Shown: piece by piece, positions 50,041 to 63,655 of the stretch
How positions within the stretch are numbered: position 1 is the stretch's first letter
Layout: each line of letters begins with the position of its first letter
Assembly (NCBI GenBank): GCA_946699065.1
Contig: CAMPDV010000286.1
Coordinates: 124,001-188,000, forward strand
Length of the DNA: 64,000 bases
DNA from: Loxodes magnus
Lineage: Eukaryota > Ciliophora > Karyorelictea > Loxodida > Loxodidae
Direction: 5' to 3'
Made by a program: the position numbers and the translations under genes
The notes under the pieces: generated by a model
Databases searched by the model: none
Told to the model about the DNA's origin: nothing
What the model saw: only the letters and a program-made list of their open reading frames with translations

Positions 50041-53000
50041 CCACTAACAATGTATTAAAGTAAATAAAATTAGATAATAAAAGCATAATTAAAGTTTAAG
50101 CAATATAGTTTATATTTTGAAAAAATTCAAGCAAGAAACATCTATTTTACAAAGCTTCTTTTTATAAAGGATTGAAATAAAACATTAAAGATATAATTTA
50201 AAAGTTGTATAAATATTGCTAAAGTTACTAAGTATTAATTAAACCTCTAAAATATATAAATTAATATTGCTCTAATACCCTAATTTAATTAATTTTAATT
50301 GATACTCAACTTTATTAATAAACCTAATAGCTTAAATAAAAAACCTAAATTAAATAATAAATCTTAGTCTTTTAGAAATTTCTTAATTAGACTTGTTTAA
50401 TAGTTTTATATATTTTATCTTAGTAATATAAGTAATTTATTTCCATATGCATTAGTTCTATTTATTTTTAGTATCAATTATTTTCAACTATATTTATACT
50501 TTTTTATATTAAGCTTCAGATAGTTCAAACTTAAATTTAAATTAAGATATCTCTAAGTAATTAAAAATAAACCATGACAAAGGCTTTATTTATTTTAATC
50601 TACATACCTTATTTTTGTTTTATAAGGACATCTATCTTAAAATTTAACAATGGTATATATACCTTTATAATTATAAATAGATTTTAGTTAAAAAGTAAAT
50701 AAAAGATTTCTCTTAAGCCATTTTAATTTGTTTATAGCTCTAAATAGTAAATATAACCTTTAGCTTTATTTATTATACATTTTTAACTTTATGCTTTAAT
50801 TCTAAATTATGAGATATATTAGTTATAAGTTTATTAGGCTTTAATTATTTAACTACATTGGTAGTATATAACGAAATTTATTACAAATAGATAAATTATA
50901 ATCGCTCCTTCTTCATATAGATTTAATCTTTTTTTATTTAAGAAATTAAAGATATTTTAAAAGAATTTCAAACAATCAGGCATCTTTAAATTTAAATAAA
51001 TAAATGTTTAAAATAATTAATTTTATATCCATCTCATAAAAACCTTTAACAAGTATAGATTTATTCTAGAATTATAAACTTTATATACAGCTGATTAGAT
51101 TAATATTATGAATAAATATTTTTCTATAAAATTCTTAGAAAATAAAAGTTAAAGCATTTTATACTTTTTTTATCTTTTTTCTAAAATGGTTAGTTGCTTT
51201 TATTTTATAGGATTTATGAGATTTATAGAGTTTGTTATTTTATATTTGGAATTTTATTTTCTAGATTGATAGAATTTTAAGATCCAATCTATGTAATCTA
51301 TTAAAATTCCACAGCAGTATTCTCTGAGAGATCTACGAATAAGATTATATTTCTAGACCAATAAAATAAAATAATAATTCAGAATATCTTTTAGAAAAAT
51401 AGCTTAATCCATTAAATTTAATTGAAAATAGATTATTATTATATCTTTATTATTTAAGATATTTTATCTTTAGCTTACAATTTTTTGATAATCTTAAGAG
51501 ACAGATAGTTAGCTTTAAAATACATAATCTTTAAATTTAACCATATACTAAATATAAAATAAAGTACTATATGCATTACATTTATAATTTTAATAATTAT
51601 AAGTATATCTATCTTTATAGGTGTAATAAGCTTAAATTATAATATAATACTTGTAAGGTATAAATTCATTATCTATTTAAAAATAATTATAACTATATAA
51701 ATATTTTCAATTTTCTTTCTTCTTAATAAACTAAATCTCAGCCAGAAAATAAGATTATAGCTTTATTATAACAAGTGATGTAAATCATACATTTTGCTAC
51801 TTAATTACTTAGTTTCTACATTTCTAGACTTTAGATTTTATTTTCTAACTTTAATATTGTATTAAGAGAATTATACTTTAACTAGAAGAATTAAAAATAA
51901 AAATCTTGTTTATCTAATAATTTTAATCACAAAACTTGTAATCCACTAAGTCATTCATGTATCTTATTCATGTTATTTATCGTGTTTTCTTTTTTTTTTT
52001 ATATCAACTTGATGCTTTCTAATATCAGTTTAAATTAAATAAAAAAGGATAGAGATATAAAGAGTAAGTTGGAAGAAAGTTTTTGGTTTATTGAATGATT
52101 AAAGCATTTTTCAAAGTTTCTTATTATTATCTTATTATAAACTTGTTCTTAGTAAATTACCTTCAAATTAATTATCTATCTCTTAAGATAACTCTTAAAA
52201 CAGCCTTTAAAAAATGAATTAGCTATAAAAATGTTTAGTTTATATCATTCTTTAATAGTAAATTTGTAAGAAGCATCTAATTAAAGTCCACTAATGATTA
52301 TGCATTTTCTAAATAAACCTTATTGATCTAAGAGATAAATTAGATGTTTATTATGCAGCAAATAAGGAGAAAAATTAATTTTCACAAAGCAGAATTAGTT
52401 TAAGTCTAAGTATAGCAAAAAACTATAATAGGAAGCTATAAAATAATAAAAAAATAATAAATGCTAAAAATTTGTTATTCTCTATTTTAGCTTACTAAGA
52501 TACTTATAAATCTCTACAAATAAAAGAGAAAAAAGTTATTATGAATATACAAGTGTTGAGGAAATATAATTCTGAAAATAAATCTTTAAGATAAATAATT
52601 ATTATACTTTAAAGACAAAATAATATCAAAAGTAGCTACTTATAACTAATAATAGAATAATTAAAAAGAGAAAAAAAGATTTAGATTTTTTGTAGTATAT
52701 AATCATCTATATTTCGGAAGAAAGTTTGAAAAGTTCTAAGATTAAATTATGTGTATATAGGAAATCTCAATGAAGAAAAAAATATTAAAAAATAATTAAA
52801 GTTGATAAAACAAACAAATTATTATTAAAAGATCTTGCCTACAACAAATTTTATAAGTGGCTTCTTTTCTCATTATTTAACATAACCAAAACCCTTTTCT
52901 CTGAATTATCATTAATTTAAAATTTATCTACACTAGATGTAATTATAAACACTACATTCCTATTTTTTATTTTAAAGCTTTCGAATTATTAAATTTCTAG

Positions 53001-53324
53001 TTCACTTTGAAGCAGAAATAAAAGGATATATATATAGTTAAATTAAAAGCATAACAAAATAAATTTAAGAACTGCTTAAAATGCAAGCACTATATTTCTA
53101 TCCAATTATCTTGATTACTTCAAGTATTATTTATCATTTTAACAATTGTTATAGTATCATGAGAAAGCTTACTATTGAAGATTAGAGTTAAAATTAAAGT
53201 CATTTGAGATTTATTTTCTACCCATATTTGATAAATTGATTATGTAAATTTAAGTTAGTTAAATTTATTAAATAGCTTATATCTATGTTTATTATTGATA
53301 TAAGCGTAATTATCTATAAATAAA
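50041..53324. other. AT-rich spacer upstream of copy E
   Basis: Inverted paralogue of 2813-6150 and 29405-32930. No genes were seen. Sequence next to the ATG is well conserved with the other copies and presumably contains the promoter. Confidence 0.55.
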
Positions 53325-56300
53325 ATGTCAATCTCTTTAATTATTTTTTATTTCCTTATCTCTTAAGTTTCATCTTATTTTACATTTTTTGATATACTTG
53401 ATTCAAATGTTCCAACTTAAAGAGATACTAACTCATTGCCTTCTAAAACTTTTTCTTAATATGGCTAAGATCCGCAGGGACTTTAATTTAGCGTATCAGC
53501 CTGGTTAAAATTTAACTCCAGTAAACAAGTAATGAATTATGGTTATTTCCTTTAATTTTATGATGATATTTAGAATTATCTAGAATTCGGTTTGTTATAA
53601 AACTAAACAAATTAGCAAACTGCTTTCAAAATAAATCAAAATATCGGAGGAATTACTTCTTTCTAATTGGATATGATGTTTGTTAGTGATATCTGAGTAT
53701 TTTTTGGATGTGCAATTAATTCTCAAGGAGATTTTTTAGCTGCTGCAACTCATTCAAAGATAAATAACTAGTTTTAGACTCTATCAGAATCCTTAGGATA
53801 ACTATTGCCTTTTATTTCAAATACTATAATAAATTAAGGAAGTTTTATTTATGTTTGCAGTTTTACTGGGACTATTTATTCATTAAGATATTATAAGAAT
53901 TAATATTTACGTATTATCGACTTTCAGTACATTTTAGACTAGTCTGATTAGGGCTTTCTATAATCAAGTTCTATTACTTGTAATTCCTAATGCTTCAAAT
54001 GTTATGGAATTAATTCTAATAATTGTATCCAATGCTATTCCACAGGAGATTTTTCAGCAGATTCATGTATATGCAATTTAAAGTTATCAGTAGAATAAGA
54101 ATGCAATAGTACATGTCCTATAACATAATAAGACTAAGACAATAATAAATAATGCGAGTTTTGTAACAAAACCATTTTAAATTGCAAAGAGTGTAATCAG
54201 GAAGGAACTATATGCTCTAAGTGTTAAAATCCTTGATTATTATACAATAGTTAGTGTGTAGAGAAATGCCCTAACGAAACATTTTTTTAAAGTAACTAAG
54301 TTTGCTTCAAATGTGAATCTAGAATCTAGAAATGTGGAGCGTGCGATATAACTGGAACTTTGTGTACAAAGTGTTAAAATCCTTTTCTTTTATTCGAAAA
54401 CTAGTGTATCTAAAACTGTCCTAACGAAACGTTTTTTATTGAAAATTCTACTTGCCAAAAATGCGAAAATAAGTTAGAAAATTGCTCAGAATGCAATTCA
54501 AACGGAGATAATTGCACAAAATGCTTGGAACCTTGGCTTCTATTTGACAATAAATGTGCTTAGAATTGTCCAAGCAATCTTTATTATGAAAAGAGTTAAA
54601 GTTGCTAACTATGTAATTAGAGTATAAGTAATTGTGAAATGTGCAATATAAACGGTACTGAGTGTCTTAAATGTTAGGACCCTTATGTTTTGTTTGATAA
54701 TATGTGCATTGAAAGTTGTCCTAATCAAACTTACTATGTTCAGAACTCCATTTGTCAAAAGTGTTCACAAAAGATCGAAAACTGCAAATTGTGCGATATC
54801 GAAAGAGGAGCATGTTTAGAGTGCTACGATCCTTATTTTCTTTTTCAAGAAAATTCTTGTGTTAGTAAATGCTAATATGACTAGATAAATATCAATAAAA
54901 CTTGTTAATCTTGCGAAATAATTCCTCACTGCTAGTTTTGTTCATGAAATATTTCATAGTCGATAGAATGCTCTTAGTGCTTTCCAAATTTTACATTATC
55001 AAATAATGAATGCATTCTGAAAAATTTGAAACCTAATAAAAATGAAAATCTTACTGACTCTGAAAAAAAATTTGCTGAATTAACAGCAAACTTTGTAAAG
55101 TATAGCTAATTAACAGTATTTGTGTCAGAAAATGTAGTAATTATAAGTACTCTAGAACATCCTAATTACTTTTAATCTTTTTGGTGTGTAGCTTTCATAA
55201 CTCAAATGATTATGCTTAATGCATATATAAATGTCCCTCGTCCAGAAAATTTGAGTAATTATTACTTTCAAAATTTCAACTTGAAAATACCCTTTGGACT
55301 AAATACAAATTTCTTAGACATTAAATGAACAGGTTTACCAGTAGAAAATCAGATCTGAAGAAAACTTTAATATGAAAGTTTCGCTTTCATAGCCAATGCT
55401 TTGAATGCTTCTATTGTCCTTATTTTCTCCATCTTTTTGAATATTGTATTCTGAGTGTTAAAATCCTGCTTTAAGAACATAGCCATCTTTAATAAACTTT
55501 ACAATTCATTTCACTATGAAACTGTAATAAACTTCTACTTTGGATAGAGTATATGTTTGAGTTTCGCTATTTTTATACAAGTTTATTATTTAGATTTCAG
55601 TTCAATATATGGAACGCTAAATTTACTTTTGGCCTTCATTTTTATGGTAATTTATCATATAGATAATTTAAATACTAATTATAGTTTTAAGCTTTAAAGG
55701 AGTTTATACATTTTACAAACTGTAAAAGTCAGAGTAAAATCAAGCAAAGAACACTGAAAGAATATCTAGTATAACCAAAAAATATAGCATCTTCTTCCAA
55801 GATTTTTAGGCAAATAAAATAGCTATTTATTATATTCTTTTCTTAGTAAGACGTTTCATCTTAGCAAGCTTCCTCATAGTTTTATTCGAATATCCTGAGG
55901 CACAAATAGCTATTATAAATTTACTATGCGTTCTCTAGATTTTGTTTCTACTTTTTTTCAAACCTTATTAAAACCCTAAGAGGAACTATTTCGAGTGCGT
56001 AGTGGAAGTGTATCTAATAATATTATACATGACTAACTGCTATTTCATATAATTAGAAAATAATAGAAGATTAGAATAAGTCTGGGATGATAAAGCAGTC
56101 TGATTTGGATAGTTTGTCATGTACTTCTCTAGTAGCTTCATTTTCGCTCTTACGCTGTGTCTGCTTATTGTTAATATATGAAATTTCCTCTAGAGGAATA
56201 AAAATAAAATATAAGACACAAAACATTTAAATCCATTAGGATTAATGATGAGTTAACCTTAGCAGTAGCCTAACAAACAGAATATTTCATAAATTTTTGA

Positions 56301-56811
56301 TGAAACCATAATAGATTTTCAATCTAATGCTTTAAAAGCTCGATAAAAAGATTCAAAAGTAACAAAGGCATATCGCTTTAAAAATAAAAACAAAAGCAGT
56401 AAGCAACCAGGAAAAAATGAATTTCAAAAGGATTTTTAAAAGACAGAAAGAAACTAAGGATTTACTTAAGAGAGGTCTGAGAGAGAAATGTAAGATTACT
56501 AAAGTGAAAAGCAGAGATAAAAAGATAAAGCTGACTAAAGAGAAAATAAAATTCGTAAATAACATAAAAGGCATGAGAGAGAAAACCACAAAATAGCTAG
56601 TTCAGGGGAAATTCTATAACAAAATTAATATTTTACATAGTTTAAAGCTATTATTAAGAATAATTTCATAAATTTATTTAAATTTACTCAAATGATTTAT
56701 AAAGTAAAGCAAGATTAGTGCTTTATTTAAGGTTCATATTTAGAAAAGGTTAATAATAAATGTTTTAAAAAGTTTTTTACAAGAGTAAACTTTATAAATG
56801 ACTGTATAAAG
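53325..56811 (+). CDS. Copy E: LamG-like / Cys-rich repeat / multi-pass membrane protein
   Basis: ATG at 53325, with the same domain order as B: signal peptide, LamG-like region (Trp of SDIWVFFGCA is TGA at 53694, where B has TGG), and Cys-rich modules including MFDNMCIESCPNQTYYVQNS at 54690. The membrane half has FWCVAFITQMIMLNAY, LDIKWTGLPVENQIW and, after a +1 change between about 55734 and 55787, ILFLVRRF. The polar Lys/Gln tail ends at the first fitting TGA, 56809-56811. The LamG-like half is a mosaic: one stretch agrees with C (GGITSFQLDMM near 53650), another with D (near 53905), while the membrane half is B-like. Likely surface protein, function unknown. Confidence 0.74.
55734..55787 (+). 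other. Candidate mini-intron in copy E
   Basis: The same +1 requirement as in B applies. GT...AG candidates are 55734-55749 (16 nt) and 55769-55787 (19 nt), at the same positions as in B. Their persistence in a diverged paralogue argues that the feature is functional rather than a fresh indel. Confidence 0.45.
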
Positions 56812-59800
56812 TAAAATAAAAATTGTTTTTATTTATAAATTCAGGCGAATTACGAGCATATAGGAATTAAATATAACCTTGGTTTCTACAATTATTGTAA
56901 TTTTTTATAACTTTTAGTAAATCTATAAAATTGTCATCCTAATAATTATTAGAGAGTAAATGAATCTTTATTATTATTCCCTTTTCATATTTAGTTATTT
57001 TTTTAAATAAATTACTAAAATAATTTTAAAAGCCTGGCATCTATTAAGTTATATAAGATTAAGGAATTCTTTTAACTGATATTTAGCAAGATTTAAATAA
57101 ATCTATAGCTAAAATCCTTAAATTTGGTAATTTTTTATTTAGTTCCAACATATTAAAATTTGTATAGTCCCTCAATTATTTTAGAAAAACTTAATTAACA
57201 AAAATAAGAAAATATGAGATAAATATTGTAATTAATCATTTATCTAAGGAAGCTTTTATTTTAAATTTTAAGCATGCTTTTAATATTCTCTCTTAGTAAT
57301 CTAAAGGATTTATTAAAAATACAATTATTTGCATTATTTTTAGTGTTGTCATTTTTCTATGTATTGCTTCTTTTTAATATGAGTGTTCAGATAGTCTAAT
57401 TAATTTTTATATTTAGATATATCTAAATAAACCTTAAATAAAATAGAAAAAATTCTTTAGTTATTTTAGAATTTATATCCTACTATTTTTTACAAGATAA
57501 TAATTATTTCAGTTTAATAATGTTCTAGTCTATTTAATTTAAGATACTTCAATTATAATATCTCATTAATTATCTTTAGTTATTTCATAATTTAATTTCC
57601 TTTACTGTTTCAAAATTAAAGAATACATGCTTTAATTCTAATTATCTAGTTATATTAAAGTATTAATTTATTAAATCTTCTACTTTTTACGAAATTATGT
57701 AGTTCATAGATTTTTTTAAAGATAATTAAATTAAATGAAGAGTAACTCACTTTGCTATAATACCTAAAAGTTATATGTTTCTTTTTCAAAGACTACATAA
57801 ATTAGAATAATAGAATCTTGATCTATTTTGTTATTTTGAGATTGTCTTAATTTAATTTCTTAAGAGTAATTATTTAAATAATATCCCTGTAGAATAATTA
57901 TTTAAAATTGTTTATAATAGAGTATTTTATTAAACATACAAGCTTCTTTTAATTTAAGAAAGGGAATTAAATCTACAATACTTAATTTTATTAATTATCT
58001 CATTAGAGATCAAGAATAAAAATAGAAAAATCATAAATCCAAGCATAGTCAAAAATAAACATGAAATTAACTCTTAAATTATTTTCCTTTAATTTTATTA
58101 TTTTTCTTAAATTTTTATTATAGAAACTATAAAATAAATTTCATATAAAAGATGTAGTTATTAATATCTCTTTCTTACACTTAGTTTAAAATTGTTAAAA
58201 GTAACTTATATCAAGAAGTTTTTACTATAAATTATTTTATTAATACAGAGATTTTTATAATTCTTTTAGTTTTAATCTAAGTTGCAAGCTTAGTAAATAA
58301 ACGAAGCTACTTTTCCTTTAATAGATTTTTTTATTTATACTTTTATTCTCAATTATTTATAATTAGCAAAACCAATTAAAATATTTATAAATGTGATGTT
58401 TTCATCTATTTTCTCTATAATTAAATATTTATCTATCCTTTTATTTTCTCTTAGTTCTCTTTTATTAATCATGTAATTTTTCATCATTTTATATCTATAA
58501 ATTTATTATTAATTTTACTAAAATAGGATTACACTCTCTGTACTGAAATAAAAACTGTATTGCTTCTTATTTTCTATGTTTCTTATATAATTTTTTAGAT
58601 ATAAATAGTCTATTTTTGCTATAAGCTTTATTTTTATTTTTTATTTTAGGTTTCACTCTTAGAAATAACTTTTTATTAGAGCATAATACTTTAGTTAAAG
58701 AGTGATTTATAATTAAGATATTTTATTTGATTAAAAGGCCTAAATTTATTTGATTGTCAAATAAATAGAAATAAATAGCCTTATAGAGCGAACATTAATA
58801 ATAGCTTATGGTTTTGTTTATTAATTAAAATTTTAAATTTAAACATAATTTTATTATTTATACTAAATCTAAATTTATATAGGTTATTTATAATTAATTA
58901 ATTTTATAAATATTTGAAATTCTTAAATTTATTTATTAAAATAATGAAAAGCTTTAATTAACTATAAACATTTAGATTTAAATTATTATTATTTTATTTT
59001 CACAAAAAAGTTATATTTCTTATTAAATTTAATTTAAGCTTAAAAGCTTCTATTAATTAATAATAGAGTAAACCATTGCAATTTAATTTAAAATAAATCG
59101 CTAAAATAGAAAAGTTTCACTAAATGCATTTCAAATTTAATTAAATCTTAATATGAATATAAGCTTTAAGGATATAAATAATTAGTAAGTTAACTTAAAA
59201 ATAAAAATTATAAATAGCTTTATTTTATTATTCTTTTAGCCATGATAAATTATTTGTCTAATCTAATAGCATTTTCTAATTATTATCTTCACTTTTTCTT
59301 AAAATTTTCTAAAGAAAATTTTTTTTTAGTTTTAGTCATAAAAAGTTTTAAGTTTATAAATCTCAAAAAAGAAAAATCAAATAAAAAAAGAAAAATTAAA
59401 TAATAAATCTATTTAATGGTAAATTTGATAATTAAGATTCAGCTAAAAAAAGAAAAATTAAAATAAACGTAATTATAGTAATTATATGAGATTTAAATAA
59501 GAAATGTAATTTTATCCTAGTTCAATCTGAGTTTTTAAAGTAAATCCTTTATAAAAGTTTAAAAAACATTTTTTTTTAAAACTAAATAAAAATTTTCTTA
59601 CTATGCTTAAATTATTTTTCACGAGATAAATGTAAATAATCTAGATTTTAAAATAAATCAAATTATTTAAAGTACTTATCAAAGTGATATTGGTAATAAT
59701 TACTATAAATTTTGCTTATTATATGAAGAATATAATAAAAATGGTTTTAAGTAACCTACTAAAACTTATTTTTTAAATGATGACATAAACAAAATCTAGC

Positions 59801-62800
59801 AAAATATAGATAATTTAACTTACAGAATAAAATCCATGTTAGATTGCATGTTAACTTTTATATTTATTATATTTAAAGTTTTAAGACATAGCTTTTCATT
59901 ATTCTCTGTTTAGAAATAAAATACTAAATTAATAATTATTTTAAATATGTAATAGCTATCTATGTATTTAAGTTATTTCTTCTTTTATCTAAATATTTAT
60001 TAATTATATTTAAGAAATAAATTTGAAATATTTTAATATGAGAACCTAAATTAAAATAAAGAGAAATAAGAGGAATAATTAATTTTTAAACTAATTTGAA
60101 AACAAAAAATAATAAAATTATCCATATGCTTATATATTAGATTAAAGAACACTATAATAAATTAACTAATTTATTAAGCATTCATAAATTCTTTATACAT
60201 CTATTTAAGAAAAATATTTAAATAAACATATTATAAAAGGAAATTATAGGAAAGAGCTATAATAATTATTTAAAACTACTTTATTTAATTTAGCTTTTAT
60301 TTTATATTCAATTTAATAAAAGATAAACTAATAGAAGGGAGCTAAATATAGATAATCAGTCATTACTAAAATATAAAAGTTAAATTAAATAATTATTGAA
60401 ACCTTTTTCAACTATGACTTAATAATAAAAATTAAGTTAATAAACATTTTTATATCTCCATAAATAAATAAAATTTAAATTATGATAATTGTTATAGAAA
60501 TATATAAATGTATAAGAATAGATTAGGTATCCTTTTCTAAAATATAAAAGATTATATAATTTATAAGTATAAATTAAGATATGAAGTATTAAAATAAATT
60601 ATTTCATTAAGTTTATAAAAATATCTAAAGCTATTTAATTAAAAGATAAAATTGATATATCGATGTTTATTTAGATAAATTATAATCGCTCCTTCAATCA
60701 TATAGATTTAATCTTTTTCTATTTAAGAATTAAAAATATTTTAAAAGGAATTTCAAAAAATTATGTATCTTAAAATTTAAATAAATAACTATATAAAAAG
60801 AAAATATTTTTATTACTATCTCCATAAAAAACCCTTAATAAGCATAAATTTATTCTAGGACTTATAAGCTTTAAATACAGCTGATTAATATTAATATTTA
60901 AAATAAGTATTTTTTTATATGACTCTTAGAAATAAAAGTTAAATGACTTTATATGAAATTATTATTTTTTTTTTTTTAAATGATGAGATATTTTTATTTT
61001 ATAGGATTTATGAGCTTCATAGAGTATATAAATTTTTATATTAGATTTTATTTGTTTGATTAATATAAATTTAAGATTTAAATTTATATAAATTATTAAA
61101 ATTCCACAGCAGTATTCTCTAAGAGATCTACGAATAAGATTATATTTCTAGACCAATAAAATAAAATATTAATTCAGAATATCTTTTAGAAAAATAGCTT
61201 AAAAAATTAAATTTAATTGAAAATAGATTATTATTTTATCCTTATTATTTGAGATATTTTACCTTTTAGCTTACAATTTTTATTAATCTTAAGAGACAGA
61301 TAGTTAGTTTTAAATTTAAAATACAGAATCTTTAAAATTTAACTATATACTAAATATAAAAATAAAGTACTATATGCATTACATTTATAATTTTAATAAT
61401 TATAAGTATATCTATCTTTATAGTTGTAATAAGCTTAAATTATAATATAATACTTGTAAGGTATAAATTCATTATCTCTTTAAAAATAATTATAACTTTA
61501 TAAATATTTTCAATTTTCTTTCCTCTTAATAAACTCAATCTCAGCTAGAAAATAAGATTATACTGTATTATAGCAAGTATTGCAAATCATACATTTTGCT
61601 ACTTAATTACTTGATTGCTAACATTTATAGATTTTATAATATTTACCCTCTAACTTTAGTATTGTGTTAAGAGAATTATACTTTAACTAGAAGAATTAAA
61701 AACACAAGTATTTTATATCTAATAATTTTTATCACAAAGCTTATAATCCAGTAAGTCATTCAAAGTACCTTATTCATGTTATTTATCGTGTTTTCTTTTT
61801 TTTAAATATCATCTTAGGCTTTCTAATATCAGTCTAAATTAAATAAAAAAGGATAGAGATATAAAAAGTATGTTGAAAGAAAGATTTTGGCTAATTTAAT
61901 GATTAAAACATTTCAAAGTTTTCTTATTACTATCTTATTTGAAACTTGTTCTTAGTAAAATACCTTCAAATAATTATTTATCTATTAAGATAACTCTTAA
62001 AGCAACCTTTAAAAAATAAATTAGCTATAAAAATGTTTAGTTTGCATCTTTCTTTAATAATAAATTTTAAGAATCATCAAATTAAAGTCCCCAAATGATT
62101 ATGCATTTTCTTAATCATATCTTATTGATCTACCTTTGTTAGATTGCATGTAGTTTTAACTAATTGAAAATAATAGCATCTAATTAATTTGATATTTATC
62201 TAAAATGCTTTTTCTTAGTTGAAAAATAAAGAAAAACTTAAATCTAGAAGAATAAAATTAGCAAGTTTTAGCAATGTAATTAAATCCTAAAAATAGAAGA
62301 GAGAATCCTACTTATCCTGAGTTACTTAATTAAATAAATCACTTAAATAAAAGAATTAAATTAATAATTATTAATTTAAATATAAAAATAGATATTTTAT
62401 CAATTAAGCGAAATTTGGGAAAAAGTTTAACAAATTTATTGGCAAACTTAAAAAAAAGTTTTTAACAATTATTCTAATTTAACACAATAATAAAAAAGCT
62501 TAAGTAATTAAATTAAAAATATCGTGAAAAGACAAGAAATAATTTATTTTTAATTTAAGGATTTTATATTTTCACTTAGAGTAAATTAAAGGTATTTAAG
62601 AAATTCAAAACTATTAAGCAGCTTCTAATTGGTTAAATCTTAATAGCTTTTAATTTAAACTATCTTTAATCATCAAAGCATCATCTTATTTGATAAATGC
62701 TAATAAAGAGGAATGATAAAGATGAAACTAACTCACTAAAATTAAATAAAAATGTTTTCCTTTTGGTATATTTAAGCTATTTAATTAAGTCATTTTTTAG

Positions 62801-63152
62801 TCAAATTTGTTTATAATGGCTAATAAAAATTATAAGTATTTCAAAATTTAAATAAATAACTAATATAAAAGCAAATATAGATTTATTTTATTTAAAGCAA
62901 AACCAAGCTGCAAAAAGTAAAATTATTAGTTTATATAGGACTTATAACTTGTGCTTTAATCGAAACATTTCATAATGATTCAATTTGATTTTCAATTATA
63001 TTCTACATTTTTATATATTGTAGAGAATAAACATTATTTAAATTTAAATATTTTCAAATTAAAAAATAGAAAAATAGGAAAAATAGAATTTAGACTGAAA
63101 AGAAAATAAGGTCGTTTAAAGGTAATATACTAATGAATTTCAAAATATTTAT
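56812..63152. other. AT-rich spacer downstream of copy E
   Basis: Direct paralogue of 15683-22007 throughout, with small indels and a few replaced patches (for example near 57770 and 59390). No coding sequence or RNA gene was seen. Confidence 0.6.
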
Positions 63153-63655
63153 AAATAAATAAATTTTATTATAGAGCGCGTAGCACTCTCATTGGTGCGC
63201 AGCTCTTTAAAAAATGTTTCATACTGACAAGAATATTTGTTACTGATAAAATTATCAGATATTGATAAACCTTGCTCAATACTTGTATAATTATTCAGTA
63301 CTGATAAAATGTTCAATACTGATATAATTTCAGAATACTCGTATCTTTAATACTTGTTGAAGGTCCAAGGACATGGCAGGATTGCTTCTCATTGCATCAC
63401 CAAAGCAGAGGACGACATGTGTCAATTATGGGTACTTAAATTCCCCACCTCTGATGAAGCTCGCAATATTATTTCTTTTTATTTCCCCAATTAAGAACTA
63501 AAGTAAGTCAGTGCTGAAAGTTGATTTAGAAGATGTCTCGAGGCCAAGCCAAAGCAGAGGAAGACATAAAGTCGATTATGGGTACTTAACTTCCCCAACC
63601 TCTGATGAAGATGACCTTGTTGTTCACCTTCGAACAACTATTTAAAAATAAAATA
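63153..63655 (-). mobile_element. SINE-like element 2 (shares LINE 3' end)
   Basis: Second copy of the 9056-9546 element, highly similar and in the same orientation. Two core units lie at about 63625-63535 and 63465-63380, the minisatellite at 63331-63239, and the stem-loop at about 63205-63174, with a TTTATTTAT tail at the left end. The paralogous flank of copy B at about 22012 lacks it, fixing both ends to within a few bases. Near its 5' end GTTGTTC and GAACAAC form a 7-bp hairpin (63620-63639). Confidence 0.8.
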
